DNA of 64,000 bases, taken from assembly GCA_963785645.1 (NCBI GenBank), contig CAWAWG010000018.1:265967-329966 (forward strand), written 5' to 3'. How positions within the stretch are numbered: position 1 is the stretch's first letter; every line of letters starts with the position of its first letter. A model generated the notes under the pieces. That model was given only the letters and a program-made list of their open reading frames with translations, was not told the DNA's origin and searched no databases. Origin of the DNA: Trebonia sp963785645 (GTDB lineage: Bacteria; Actinomycetota; Actinomycetes; Streptosporangiales; Streptosporangiaceae). This document shows positions 41,634 through 50,143 of this stretch, piece after piece. The translations under genes were made by a program, and so were the position numbers.

Positions 41634-42968
41634 ATGACTGGGTCACTATCGATTGCCGCCCGCGCGGCGTACATCTTGCGAGACAACAGCACCGGCCTCA
41701 TCACGAAGGCCGCACCTACTCTCTATCCGCACCAGTGGAGCTGGGACGCCGCGTTCAACGCGATCGGCCTGGCGACCATCGACCTGCCACGGGCCCGGCT
41801 TGAACTCGACTCGCTCTTCACCGGGCAGTGGCGAAACGGTTTGCTGCCACACATCGTCTTCGACCCCGCCGCCGACGGCTACTGGCCGGGCCCGGCGCAG
41901 TGGGAATGCGCTGCTCACAGTGAGGAGGCACCATCCGCGCCCGCGACTAGCGGGATCATAGATCCGCCCGTGCACGCGATCGCGGTTGACCGGATCTTGA
42001 CGGTCGCGGCACGGACGGGCGGGGAAGAATACTCACGGACCCTGGAATGGGCGAGGGCCATCTACCCGAAGGTGCTTGCCTGGCACCGGTTCCTCGCGCG
42101 GGACCGGGCCGACAAGGAAACCGGCCTGCTGACCCTGTTCCACGGCTGGGAGTCGGGCACCGACAACTCTCCCCGCTGGGACGAGCCGTACGCCGCGGTG
42201 AAGGTCGGGCCTGGCCTCCCGTTCTATGAGCGGAAGGACACGGCGCACGTGGCGGACGTCGCGCAGCGGCCCACCGACCGGGAGTACGACCGGTACCTGT
42301 GGCTGGTGGAGGAAGCCAAGGGTGCCTCCTACGATGCGGGACTGCTCCGTCAAACGGGATCGTTCCAGGTGGGCGACGTGCTGTTCACGGCCATCTTCGC
42401 CTGCGCGTCCGACCTGCTGGCGTCCTTGGCGGTGAGGCTGCGAAAATCGGATGACGCCGCCGAGCTCAAGGATTATGCCGCCCAGGCTCGGGCGGCTGTT
42501 TTCTGTCATGTCGACGAGGCGTCGGGCCTGGCCGCCGACGTTGACCTCCGAACCGGGGCGTGGCTGAGGACGGAAACTATCGCCGGGTTCGCGCCGCTGA
42601 TCGCCGGGGTTATGCCATTCAAGATGCGCAAGCAGCTAGTGTCGCTGCTTCTCGGGGAGCGATGGGCGGGGCACCCGTCCCTGAAGTTCCGGCTGCCGCC
42701 CTCTACGTCGCCGTGCTCGCCCGCATACAACCCGGCCTGCTACTGGCGGGGCCCGGTCTGGCCGTTCTTCACTTGGCTGCTGACCTGGGCGCTGTCGCGG
42801 TCGGGCGAGCCCGACGCGGCGTCCGCGCTGCGCTCGGCCTCGCTCAGGCAACTCGGTGACGAGATGTTCGGCGAGTATTATCACCCGGTGACCGGTACAC
42901 CGCTCGGTTCGCTCAATCAGTCCTGGACCGCGGCCGTCGCCCTCGACTGGCTCCTCGAAGAGGAGTAG
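41634..42968 (+). CDS. ggh: Glucosylglycerate hydrolase-like glycosidase (GH63, MGH1-type)
   Basis: 444 residues, matching the length of mycobacterial glucosylglycerate hydrolase. GH63 (alpha/alpha)6-barrel motifs are present: LYPHQWSWDAAFNAIG, GLLPHIVFDP, HGWESGTDNSPRWD (catalytic Asp region) and ACYWRGPVWPFFTWLL, with the second acid in the C-terminal SLNQSWTAAVALDWLL block. In Mycolicibacterium hassiacum the enzyme cleaves the compatible solute glucosylglycerate when nitrogen returns. No glucosylglycerate synthase genes are in the window. Stand-alone gene with its own terminator. Confidence 0.85.
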   Translation: MTGSLSIAARAAYILRDNSTGLITKAAPTLYPHQWSWDAAFNAIGLATIDLPRARLELDSLFTGQWRNGLLPHIVFDPAADGYWPGPAQWECAAHSEEAPSAPATSGIIDPPVHAIAVDRILTVAARTGGEEYSRTLEWARAIYPKVLAWHRFLARDRADKETGLLTLFHGWESGTDNSPRWDEPYAAVKVGPGLPFYERKDTAHVADVAQRPTDREYDRYLWLVEEAKGASYDAGLLRQTGSFQVGDVLFTAIFACASDLLASLAVRLRKSDDAAELKDYAAQARAAVFCHVDEASGLAADVDLRTGAWLRTETIAGFAPLIAGVMPFKMRKQLVSLLLGERWAGHPSLKFRLPPSTSPCSPAYNPACYWRGPVWPFFTWLLTWALSRSGEPDAASALRSASLRQLGDEMFGEYYHPVTGTPLGSLNQSWTAAVALDWLLEEE

Positions 42969-42983
42969 GGTCCCCGCCAAAGA

Positions 42984-43034
42984 GATCGCGGCTTTCTCCC
43001 TGGAGTGGGGGGAGAAAGCCGCGATCTTTGTTTG
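42984..43034. terminator. Strong terminator after ggh
   Basis: A perfect 18-bp stem AGATCGCGGCTTTCTCCC (42984-43001) with 43011-43028, a 9-base loop and TTTGTTTG. Convergent with the apbE-like gene, so it may act in both directions. Confidence 0.88.
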
Positions 43035-43062
43035 ACTCGTGAGTCCTTAACTTGCGTTCTGG

Positions 43063-44079
43063 TCAGTTGCGGTCTTCGGGCCACGCGTTGACGGTGTGGA
43101 TGGTGCCGTCCTGCGCGACGAGCCGGGCGGGAAGCCGGAGCCCGGCCAGCCACGGGAGGGCCTGCCGTCCCCTGATGATCGCCGCGGTGGCCGCGGTGTT
43201 CGCGTCGGCGCAGGTCCCGGCGGCCACGGAGACCGTCCGCCACACCGGGGCGGCCGGCCGGGCCGTGCGCGGATCAAGAATGTGATGCAGCACGGCGCCG
43301 CCGTGCCGCCAGCGCCGCGCCGCCGTTGAGGACGTTGCGAGACCGCCATCCCTGATGGTCACCACCTGGCTCGGCCCGTCGGCCGACTCGCCGGGCAGCG
43401 CCGTCCTGTCCTGCACCCGAATCCGCCATCCCCGTTCGGGGGGTTCCCCGGCCACCGCGGTATCCCCGCCCAGGCTCACCAAGACCCCGCACCCGAGGAC
43501 CGCCGCGATCCGCGCGGCACCACGATCCGCGGCCCACGCCTTAACCGTCGCCCCAAGATCAAGCTGCACCCCGGCAGGCACAGTCAGCCGCCGCCGCCCA
43601 ACATCCACCCGCACAGACCGCCACCCAGGAACCACCCGCACGCTAACGCCTCCCGTGGAACGCTGGGCGGGCGCAGGTTGCTCGGGTCGCGCCAATTCAG
43701 CGAAGTCCCTGTCATAGCCAAGGTCAGCAAGCACCCCGCCAACGGTCGGATCCACGTCCCCGTCAGTCAGTTGCGCCGCCCGAAGAGCAACCGCCACAGC
43801 CTCCGCCAGCAACGGACTAACAGACACAGTGACCGGACCAGAAGCCCCCCGCGCAAGGTTCCCCACGGCCACCAACTCAGAGTCCGGCCGAAACCGGCTA
43901 CAAGCCAGGTCAAGCGCCAGCAAATCCGCTTCAAGCAATTCCCGAGCCGCCAAAATCCGCTCCGGCGACGTAACCACGAGCTGGACAAGCATCCCCAAAG
44001 CCGTCCACGCATCGAACGCTGTGCCGTCCCCCACGGACGACAATCCACCGTCGACCCCTGACAGATCGCCCCTAACCAT
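43063..44079 (-). CDS. apbE: FAD:protein FMN transferase (ApbE family)
   Basis: 338 residues from ATG 44079 with GGAGGA directly upstream. Family blocks: ALDLACSRFRPDSELVAV, LDLGATVKAWAADRGA, GVLVSLGGDTAVAG, GGLATSSTAARRW, HHILDPRTARPA and CADANTAATAAI (Mg/FAD site). ApbE attaches FMN to a Thr/Ser of target flavoproteins. No FMN-binding (RnfG-like) target domain is recognised here. The ferric-reductase-like operon 2 kb away is the likely functional partner, as in other actinobacteria where these genes are neighbours. No Tat or lipoprotein signal is evident. Confidence 0.93.
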   Translation of the reverse strand: MVRGDLSGVDGGLSSVGDGTAFDAWTALGMLVQLVVTSPERILAARELLEADLLALDLACSRFRPDSELVAVGNLARGASGPVTVSVSPLLAEAVAVALRAAQLTDGDVDPTVGGVLADLGYDRDFAELARPEQPAPAQRSTGGVSVRVVPGWRSVRVDVGRRRLTVPAGVQLDLGATVKAWAADRGAARIAAVLGCGVLVSLGGDTAVAGEPPERGWRIRVQDRTALPGESADGPSQVVTIRDGGLATSSTAARRWRHGGAVLHHILDPRTARPAAPVWRTVSVAAGTCADANTAATAAIIRGRQALPWLAGLRLPARLVAQDGTIHTVNAWPEDRN

Positions 44080-44170
44080 GCTCCTCCAACACGACCCGAC
44101 GAGCGGGGTGCTCGGGGAGATTCCGGCCGGCCTTCCGAAGGATCTGCCCCGTGCACCCGGCCACGCTGTC

Positions 44171-44220
44171 TTTTGACTTGAGCTTTTGACTTGGCTTTTG
44201 ACTTGGGCTTTTGACTTTGA
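44171..44220. repeat. Tandem repeat TTTTGACTTG in the apbE upstream region
   Basis: TTTTGACTTG occurs at 44171, 44184 and 44196, with TTTTGACTTT at 44209, at intervals of 13, 12 and 13 bp. It lies between the Ser-rich membrane protein gene and apbE. Read on the minus strand it would encode a Lys/Ser/Ala-rich stretch, but there is no continuous gene through it. Likely a slippage-prone spacer or a multi-site regulatory array. Confidence 0.6.
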
Positions 44221-44272
44221 CCTACGATATTGATCTTGACTTTGACCTCGGATCAGCAGGCACAGGCCTAGA

Positions 44273-44707
44273 TCAAGTACCGCCAGAGGTGGAGTTGAAA
44301 CCGCTGCCGCCGCCCGACTGGACTCCGCTGGAAGACTGGAAACCGCTACTCGATGAGTTGCTGCTCGACCCGTCCGACGAGCCGCTAGACGAGCCGGAAC
44401 CCGAGTTTGACGTCGCGCCGGTCGACGAACCTGAACTGGATGAGGATTTGCCGCCGGTGCTGGTCGTCGCCGCGTGGGTGGAGCCGGGCAGCACCACGGC
44501 GACCAGGCCGGCCACCGCCACGCTCGCCAGGGACACGGACGCGGTCGTCGCGTTCAGCCTGCGTCTGCCCTGCTCGCGCTCCGCGACGGCACGCGCGACC
44601 TGACGCGCTGCCCCTCGGTCACTCTCCCCTTGGTCACCAGCACCCCGACCCGGTGACGGCGTCCACCGATCCTGTTCCTCCCAGTTGTCCATGTCAATCA
44701 GTGTCAC
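44273..44707 (-). CDS. Ser/Gly-rich single-pass membrane protein
   Basis: 144 residues. The charged N-terminal half ends in EREQGRRRLNATTASVSL, followed by one membrane helix (ASVAVAGLVAVVLPGSTHAATT, about 60-80) and a low-complexity Ser/Gly/Asn tail outside the cell. The start is GTG 44707 or ATG 44692. Such small proteins often precede ApbE and FMN-binding proteins in actinobacteria; here it could be the remnant of, or spacer for, a flavinylated electron-transfer protein. Function unknown. Confidence 0.65.
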   Translation of the reverse strand: MTLIDMDNWEEQDRWTPSPGRGAGDQGESDRGAARQVARAVAEREQGRRRLNATTASVSLASVAVAGLVAVVLPGSTHAATTSTGGKSSSSSGSSTGATSNSGSGSSSGSSDGSSSNSSSSGFQSSSGVQSGGGSGFNSTSGGT

Positions 44708-44833
44708 ACACGCGACTGTAAGCGCTGTCGGGGAACTGTCTGCGAATGTTCTGAGTGCACGGCGCCGCGGCTGGGCTGCTCTGCGAACGTCTTCGGTTTG
44801 TTACCGCCTAGGAATCGGTATCCGGGTTAACGG

Positions 44834-45037
44834 TCAAGACTCCCGGGGAGAGCGCGAAATCCGGCAGACGATTTCGGCGTCCTCTTGATCCGACGCCAGT
44901 CGGAGAGCCTTGTCCAGTGCGACTCCCGTGCGCAGGCCCAGCGGACGGGAGGGAGTCGAATACTTCGAGGCCGAAGTGGTCTCGAAGTCAGTAGGCGAGT
45001 ACCGCTTTGCCGTGGGTTCTGCTTCCTGGTCTGTCAT
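44834..45037 (-). CDS. Small gene coupled to the toxin-antitoxin pair, 67 aa
   Basis: 67 residues from ATG 45037, which overlaps the RelE-like toxin stop (ATGA). It contains acidic and basic stretches (MTDQEAEPTAKRYSPTDFETT ... SDQEDAEIVCRISRSPRES) and no recognisable domain. The overlap implies cotranslation with the toxin-antitoxin pair. It could be an accessory protein, or it could be a chance frame stabilised by overlap. Confidence 0.5.
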   Translation of the reverse strand: MTDQEAEPTAKRYSPTDFETTSASKYSTPSRPLGLRTGVALDKALRLASDQEDAEIVCRISRSPRES

Positions 45038-45306
45038 GTGCGGTATGCATCCGCTCTGTGTTTGATGGTACGGATCTCAATGGCGTGTTTGCCTTCATCA
45101 ATCTTGTAGATGATGCGATAGGTGCCACGCCGGGCCGTGTGCAGTCCTTCGTACGGCCCATGCAAGGGCTTGCCGACCCGCCAGGGCTCGCTTGCCAGTG
45201 CGCCGCTGATTAGCTCCCACGCGGCTGCGGCCACAGCAGGCGGTAGCGTCTCTTCAAGAGCGCGACGTGCAGGAGGCGTCAGGAGAACGGCATAGCGTTG
45301 GGTCAC
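45034..45306 (-). CDS. RelE/ParE superfamily toxin
   Basis: 90 residues from GTG 45306 (VTQRYAVLLTPPARRALEETLP). The fold is typical: N-terminal strand and helices, then GKPLHGPYEGLHTARRGTYRIIYKIDEGKHAIEIRTIKHRADAYR, with the conserved Arg, Tyr and H-R..Y near the C terminus that catalyse mRNA cleavage in RelE. It overlaps the antitoxin stop by 4 bp (GTGA). Confidence 0.9.
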   Translation of the reverse strand: MTQRYAVLLTPPARRALEETLPPAVAAAAWELISGALASEPWRVGKPLHGPYEGLHTARRGTYRIIYKIDEGKHAIEIRTIKHRADAYRT

Positions 45307-45599
45307 CGCTCGGGATTGCGGCCGAGGCGAGCGTCGAGTATCGCACGCATCTCGTCCTCCGTGGTGAAGTCGCCTAGTGCGGCTGCTTCCGCCGCTTCGG
45401 CAAGTTCCGCGCGGGTTTCCGGGTCCGACAGCACGGCGAGTGTCTCCTGTAGTTCGTCCCACTCCGCGACCGAGACCACCATGACGTGCGGCAGCCCGTT
45501 CCTGGTTACGGTGAAATGATCATGCTCGGCCGCGGCACGGTCGGCGATCTCAGTGAACCTGTTCTTCGCCTCGGTAATCGACAAGGTGTCCATAGCCAT
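45303..45599 (-). CDS. Phd/YefM family antitoxin
   Basis: 98 residues starting MAMDTLSITEAKNRFTEIADRA, the classic Phd/YefM N-terminal DNA-binding domain (D...A....F..I...A....D...VTRNG...VV). The C-terminal acidic helix (RAELAEAAEAAALGDFTTEDEMRAIL) would wrap the toxin. It normally represses its own operon together with the toxin. ATG 45593 is an alternative start. Confidence 0.92.
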   Translation of the reverse strand: MAMDTLSITEAKNRFTEIADRAAAEHDHFTVTRNGLPHVMVVSVAEWDELQETLAVLSDPETRAELAEAAEAAALGDFTTEDEMRAILDARLGRNPER

Positions 45600-45698
45600 A
45601 ATTCTAGCTATCGAATCACGTTGCGGCCAGGTTCAGCCGCCGGTCGCAACTCGTCACGGCGGCCGAGACGAAGCGCGTCCAAGCGGCGTCGATAGTGC

Positions 45699-46676
45699 CT
45701 ACCAGGGAGAGCCGCCGGGGCGGGTGCGCAGGTCGATGAGGGCGTGCACCAGCTCAAGGGTGGGGGCGGGCAGGCCGGCTAGCCGGGCCAGCTCGATGGG
45801 GGCCGCGAGCAGGACATCGGTTTCCAGGGGCTTGCCCGCTTCGTAATCCATCAGCATCGACGTCTTGTGGTCGCCGACCTTCGCCGCGCCGTCGAAACGG
45901 CGCTCGACCGAGATCTTGGGCGGGCTGCCGAGAGCGGCGGCGATCTCGGCCGTCTCCCGCATCATGGCCAGGACAAGCCGGCGCGTGCCGGGATGGGCGG
46001 CGATCTCGCCCATCGTCGCGCCGGTCAGGACGCTGACCGGGTTGAAGGCCACGTTACCGAGCAGCTTGAGCCAGACCTCCGGGCGCAGGTCGGTCAGCAC
46101 CGGGCACTTCAGCCCGCAGGCGGCCATCGCCTGGCTGAACGCGGCACAGCGCTCAGAAACGGTACCGTCGGGCTCGCCGATGGAGAACCTGGTGCCTTCG
46201 ACGTGGCGGATGACGCCGGGAGAGACGATCTCGGTTGAGGAGTAGACCACGCAGCCGATCGCCGCCTCGGGCGGGATGGCGGCGGATACCGCGCCGCCCG
46301 GGTCAACCGCCTCGATCCGACGGTCCCGGTTGGGGCCCGGCAGCCCGTGAAAGTACCACCAGGGGATGCCGTTCTGCGCCGCGACGACGCCGGTGCCCGG
46401 CTTCAGCAGCGGCCGCAGCAGGTCGCCGGCTCCGGCGTAGCTGTACGCCTTCAGGCCGAGGAACACGATGTCGACCGGCCCGATCTCTTCCGGGTCGGCC
46501 GTGGCGGGCGGCTTGGCGTGGAAGTCGCCCCGCGGGCTGAGCACCGTCACGCCGTCGCCGCGCATGGCCGCCAGGTGCGCGCCCCGCGCCACCAGGTGGA
46601 CGTCCGCACCGCCGCGGCAGAGCGCCGCGCCCACGTACGCGCCGATCGCGCCGGCCCCGACGACCGCAACCTTCAC
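45699..46676 (-). CDS. Ketopantoate reductase family protein (PanE/ApbA)
   Basis: 325 residues from GTG 46676 (VKVAVVGAGAIGAYVGAALCRGG). The dinucleotide-binding GAGAIGAYVG, the central Lys region EVWLKLLGNVAFNPVSVLTGATMG, and the C-terminal Glu/Asp region (KTSMLMDYEAGKPLETDVL) fit 2-dehydropantoate 2-reductase. The GTGA overlap with the upstream acyl-CoA ligase suggests an operon other than a standard pantothenate one, so a different 2-oxoacid substrate is possible. Confidence 0.88.
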   Translation of the reverse strand: MKVAVVGAGAIGAYVGAALCRGGADVHLVARGAHLAAMRGDGVTVLSPRGDFHAKPPATADPEEIGPVDIVFLGLKAYSYAGAGDLLRPLLKPGTGVVAAQNGIPWWYFHGLPGPNRDRRIEAVDPGGAVSAAIPPEAAIGCVVYSSTEIVSPGVIRHVEGTRFSIGEPDGTVSERCAAFSQAMAACGLKCPVLTDLRPEVWLKLLGNVAFNPVSVLTGATMGEIAAHPGTRRLVLAMMRETAEIAAALGSPPKISVERRFDGAAKVGDHKTSMLMDYEAGKPLETDVLLAAPIELARLAGLPAPTLELVHALIDLRTRPGGSPW

Positions 46677-48162
46677 TGGCCCACCAGGGCGGACAGGGTG
46701 CGACGCTGGATCTTGCCCGTCGGCCCCTTGGGAATCTCCGGCAGCACCGTGAGCCGGGCAGGCCGCTTGAACGCGGCCAGCTGGTTCGCACAGTGCGCGA
46801 TGAGTTCCCCCGGCGTCGCTTCGCCGTGCAGAACCACGACAACGCCCACCTGTTCCCCGTACTTCTCGTCGGGCACCGGATAGGCCGCCGCCTCGGCGAC
46901 GGCAGGATGGCTGAGCAGGGCGTCTTCGACTTCGTAGGGCGAGATCTTCTCCCCGCCCGGTTGATCATCTCCTTCACCCGGCCGACCAGCGTGAGATAGC
47001 CGTCCGCGCTGAGCTGGCCGACGTCCCCGGTGCGGAACCAGCCGCCGCGGAACGAGGCGGCGGTCGCGTCCGGATTGCCGAGGTACTCGTCAACGACCGA
47101 CGGTCCCCGCACCGCGACCTCCCCGTCGGCGTCTGGCGGCAACTGCTGCCAGTCCTCATCGAGGACGGCGATCTCGATGCCGGTGGCCAGGCCGACGGTT
47201 CCCGGTCGGCGCTCGCCGGGCGGCGTCGGGTTGGACGCCATCTGGTGGGCCGCCTCGGTCATCCCGTAGGCCTCGACGAGCGGTACGCCGATCGCGTCCT
47301 CGTAGCGTTGCCAGAGCACCGCGGGCAGCGGTGCCGAGCAGGAGCGGACGAACCGCAGCCGGTGCGGGGGCGGCGCGGGCAGCTTTTGCGCCTGGGTGAG
47401 CAGCCGGGCATGGATGGTCGGCACGGCCGTGTACCAGGTCGCGCCGTAGGCGGCGACATCGTCCCAGAACGCGGACGGCCGGAACCGCGGCAGCAGCACT
47501 GTGCCACCGGTCGACAGGGTGCCGAGTACCGCGGCGACCAGGCCGTGCACGTGGAACAGGGGCATCACGCACATCGTCACGTCGTCGCGGCCGAGATCGT
47601 AGGTTCGGGCGATCGCGCCGGTCGACGCGACGAGGTTGCGCTGCCTGATGGGCACCGTCTTCGGCTTGCTCGTGGTACCGCTGGTGTGCAGCAGCAGGGC
47701 AAGCGCATCCGGATCACGCTCCGCCTCGGCCGGATCGCCGGCGATACCGTCGACGTGCAGCAGGTCGTCTTGCATCCCGATCACCGATCCGGGCAGGCCG
47801 ACCTCGGCGGCGGCGGCCACCGCCGTGCCGCTGCCGTCGTGCAGCAGCCGGGACACGTGCAGGTCGGCCAGTTCGGTGGCCGTCTCGGCGACGCCGAGGG
47901 CGGGATTGAGCGGCGCCGCCGCCGCACCCCGGGCGGCGACGGCGAGGAAGGCCACCACCAGGGCGGGGCCGTTCGCCGCCACCAGACCGACCCGGTCCCC
48001 CGGGGCCACGCCGAGAGCGGTCAGCCGGCCAGTGGCCGTATCGAGCGCGCGCTGGAGCGCGGCGTAACTAAGGGTGGCCCCGGACTCGGGCACGACCAGG
48101 GCGGGATGGTCGTCGGACCGTGAGACAAGTTGCCGGATTGTGTTTGGTGCGGCGACGGTCAT
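46673..48162 (-). CDS. AMP-dependent acyl-CoA synthetase/ligase, frameshifted
   Basis: About 496 residues after correction. The adenylate-forming P-loop is LLLHTSGTTSKPKTVP; FHVHGLVA, YGMTEAAHQM and GWFRTGDVGQLSADGYLTLVGRVKEMIN follow. At about 46957 one G is missing from a run, and the C-terminal domain (EKISPYEVEDALLSHPAVAEAA ... FKRPARLTVLPEIPKGPTGKIQRR) continues in another frame to 46673. The sequence is closest in pattern to oxalate-CoA ligase-like and medium-chain acyl-CoA ligases. Coupled to the ketopantoate reductase-like gene by a 4-bp overlap. Confidence 0.85.
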
Positions 48163-48273
48163 AGCGGTAATTGTCGCGGCAAGCGGGGCGGTGCACCAGT
48201 CGTGACGCGGGTCGGGGTGAACTCAGCCCGGTGCTGGCCGTGAGTCCGGCCTGGCGTCGCTGATCGCAGGCCC

Positions 48274-49175
48274 TCAGCTGGTGACGTCCGCCGAGGTGAA
48301 GCGGGCCCAGGCGATCGAGAAGAACAGGGCCGCGTACACGGCGAAGCTCAGCAGGCCGTGCCACAGGGTCGTCGGTGTCGATCGGGGTACGGAGCAACGA
48401 GTCGAACGACAGCCACCAGTGCGTCGGGATGTAGGGGGCCACCGGTGCGAACTGCGGGATGTTATCGACCACCTCGCTCGCGACCACGATGATCATGGCC
48501 GCCGCGATCGCGCCGATCGCATGCTCGGTGAACGTGGAGATCGCCAGGGCGATCGCGCCGAACGCCGCCATCGCCGCACACACGTACAGCGTCACCCACA
48601 GCACGTGCACCAGGCCGTCCGCGAGCGACACGGTCGTGCCCGACAGCAGCGTCACCGGACCGGCCCCGAACAGAGCCACGCCCACGACCAGGGCGATCAC
48701 CGAAACGGTGAAGGTCGCGGCCACGGCCCACACGACGATCGTCGCGTACTTGACCGCCAGCAGCCGGGTGCGCCCGGCCGGCACCGCGAGCAGGTAGCGC
48801 AGCGTGCCGTACCCCGCCTCGCCGGCGATCGAGTCGCCGGCGACCACCCCGACCACCACCGGCAGCACCAGGATCAGCAGCAGCGACAGCGCGACGAAGG
48901 TGAGGAACACGCCGTTGCCGGCGAGCTGGCTGAAGTAGGCGGCGCCGCTCGCGCTCGGCCCGCCCCCGCCGCCGCCGTGCGGCGTGGACGGGTTTGAGTC
49001 CGATGCCGATCAGCAGCGGGAACAGCGCGGCCACGAGCAGCAGCACCTGGTTACGGCGCCGGAAGAAGGTGACCCGCAGCTCGTTGGCGAAGAACCGGAA
49101 GGTCAGCCCGAACGGTTGATGGTGACTCAGGTCGGACAACCATCTCATCTGGAGGAGTGTGCACGTCCGTAACAT
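48274..49175 (-). CDS. ABC transporter permease, two apparent frameshifts
   Basis: About 300 residues after correction. Part 1 (from ATG 49175): SDLSHHQPFGLTFRFFANELRVTFFRRRNQVLLLVAALFPLLIGIGL. Part 2, after a shift near 48978: VFLTFVALSLLLILVLPVVVGVVAGDSIAGEAGYGTLRYLLAVPAGRTRLL and further helices to PTHWWLSFDSLLRTPIDTD. Part 3, after a shift near 48378: LWHGLLSFAVYAALFFSIAWARFTSADVTS. It is an ABC-2 permease of the NosY/YhaP-like group. Its start overlaps the ATPase stop (TGATG). Confidence 0.82.
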
Positions 49176-50143
49176 CAGCGCTCAACGTCGAAGCCCTCTC
49201 CGGTTAGGCCGACGAACAGGTCCTCGAGGCTGGGCGCCTCGACCGTGAGGCCGCGCACGCCGACGCCGGCGTGGACCAGCTCGGCGGTGATCTTCTCCGG
49301 CGGTATTCACCGAGTTCCGCCGTCACCAGGTCGTCGGAGAGGACGGGGTCGGCGAGGCCCAGCTTCGCCAGCACCTCGGCGGCGGTCGCGGTGTCGCCGG
49401 TGCGGACCGCGACCCGGGGGGCGGCGGTGCGGCGCAGTTCGGCGAGTTCGCCCTGGAAGACGAGCTGGCCGAGGCGCATCACGCCGACATGGGTGGACAC
49501 CTGCTCGACCTCGGCGAGCAGGTGCGAGGAGACGAAGACCGTGATCCCGTCGGCCGCGATCTGCCGGATCAGCGTGCGAACCTCGCGGGTACCCTGCGGG
49601 TCGAGGCCGTTGGTCGGCTCGTCAAGGATGATCAGGTCCCGCGGGCGTGAGCAGGGCGGCCGCGATCGCGAGGCGCTGCTTCATGCCGAGGGAGTAATTG
49701 CGGAATTTCTTCCTGGCGGCGCCGGTCAGGCCGACCCGCTCCATCGCCTCGCCGATCCTGGCCTTCGCCGTTCCGGCCGAGGCGGTGCGGTCGGCGGCAT
49801 CGTAGCGGGCCAGGTTGTCCCAGCCGGACAGGTAAGGGTAGAACGCCGGGCCCTCGACCAGTGAGCCGACCCGCGACAGCACGCGCGTGGTGCCCTCGGG
49901 CATGGGCACGCCGAGAAGCTCGGCGGACCCGCTGGTCGGAAAGGCGAGGCCGAGGAGCATCCGGATCGTCGTGGTCTTACCTGAACCGTTCGGACCGAGG
50001 AAGCCGTAGACCGATCCCCTGGGGACCGCGAGGTCAATATGGTCGACGGCCAGCTGACCGCCGCGGAAACGCTTGGTCAGCGCGGAGCTGGCGATCGCCA
50101 GTTCGGCGGTCGCCAGCTCCGCTTGATGCCCCGCTTGGGTCAT
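49175..50143 (-). CDS. ABC transporter ATP-binding protein, two apparent frameshifts
   Basis: About 322 residues after correction. Walker A FLGPNGSGKTTTIRMLLGL and signature YSLGMKQRLAIAAALL are in the first frame (from ATG 50143). After an extra C near 49645 the Walker B region (LIILDEPTNGLDPQGTREV) and VFVSSHLLAEVEQVS follow. After a missing A near 49305 the end reads IPPEKITAELVHAGVGVRGLTVEAPSLEDLFVGLTGEG. It belongs to the bacitracin/NosF-like export ATPases and powers the permease downstream. Confidence 0.85.

Noticed and set aside
44211..44603. Acidic plus-strand frame beginning MTLTYDIDLDFDL
   Set aside because: It mirrors the Ser/Gly-rich minus-strand gene, whose Ser codons read as Asp/Glu/Pro on the other strand, and it has no ribosome binding site.
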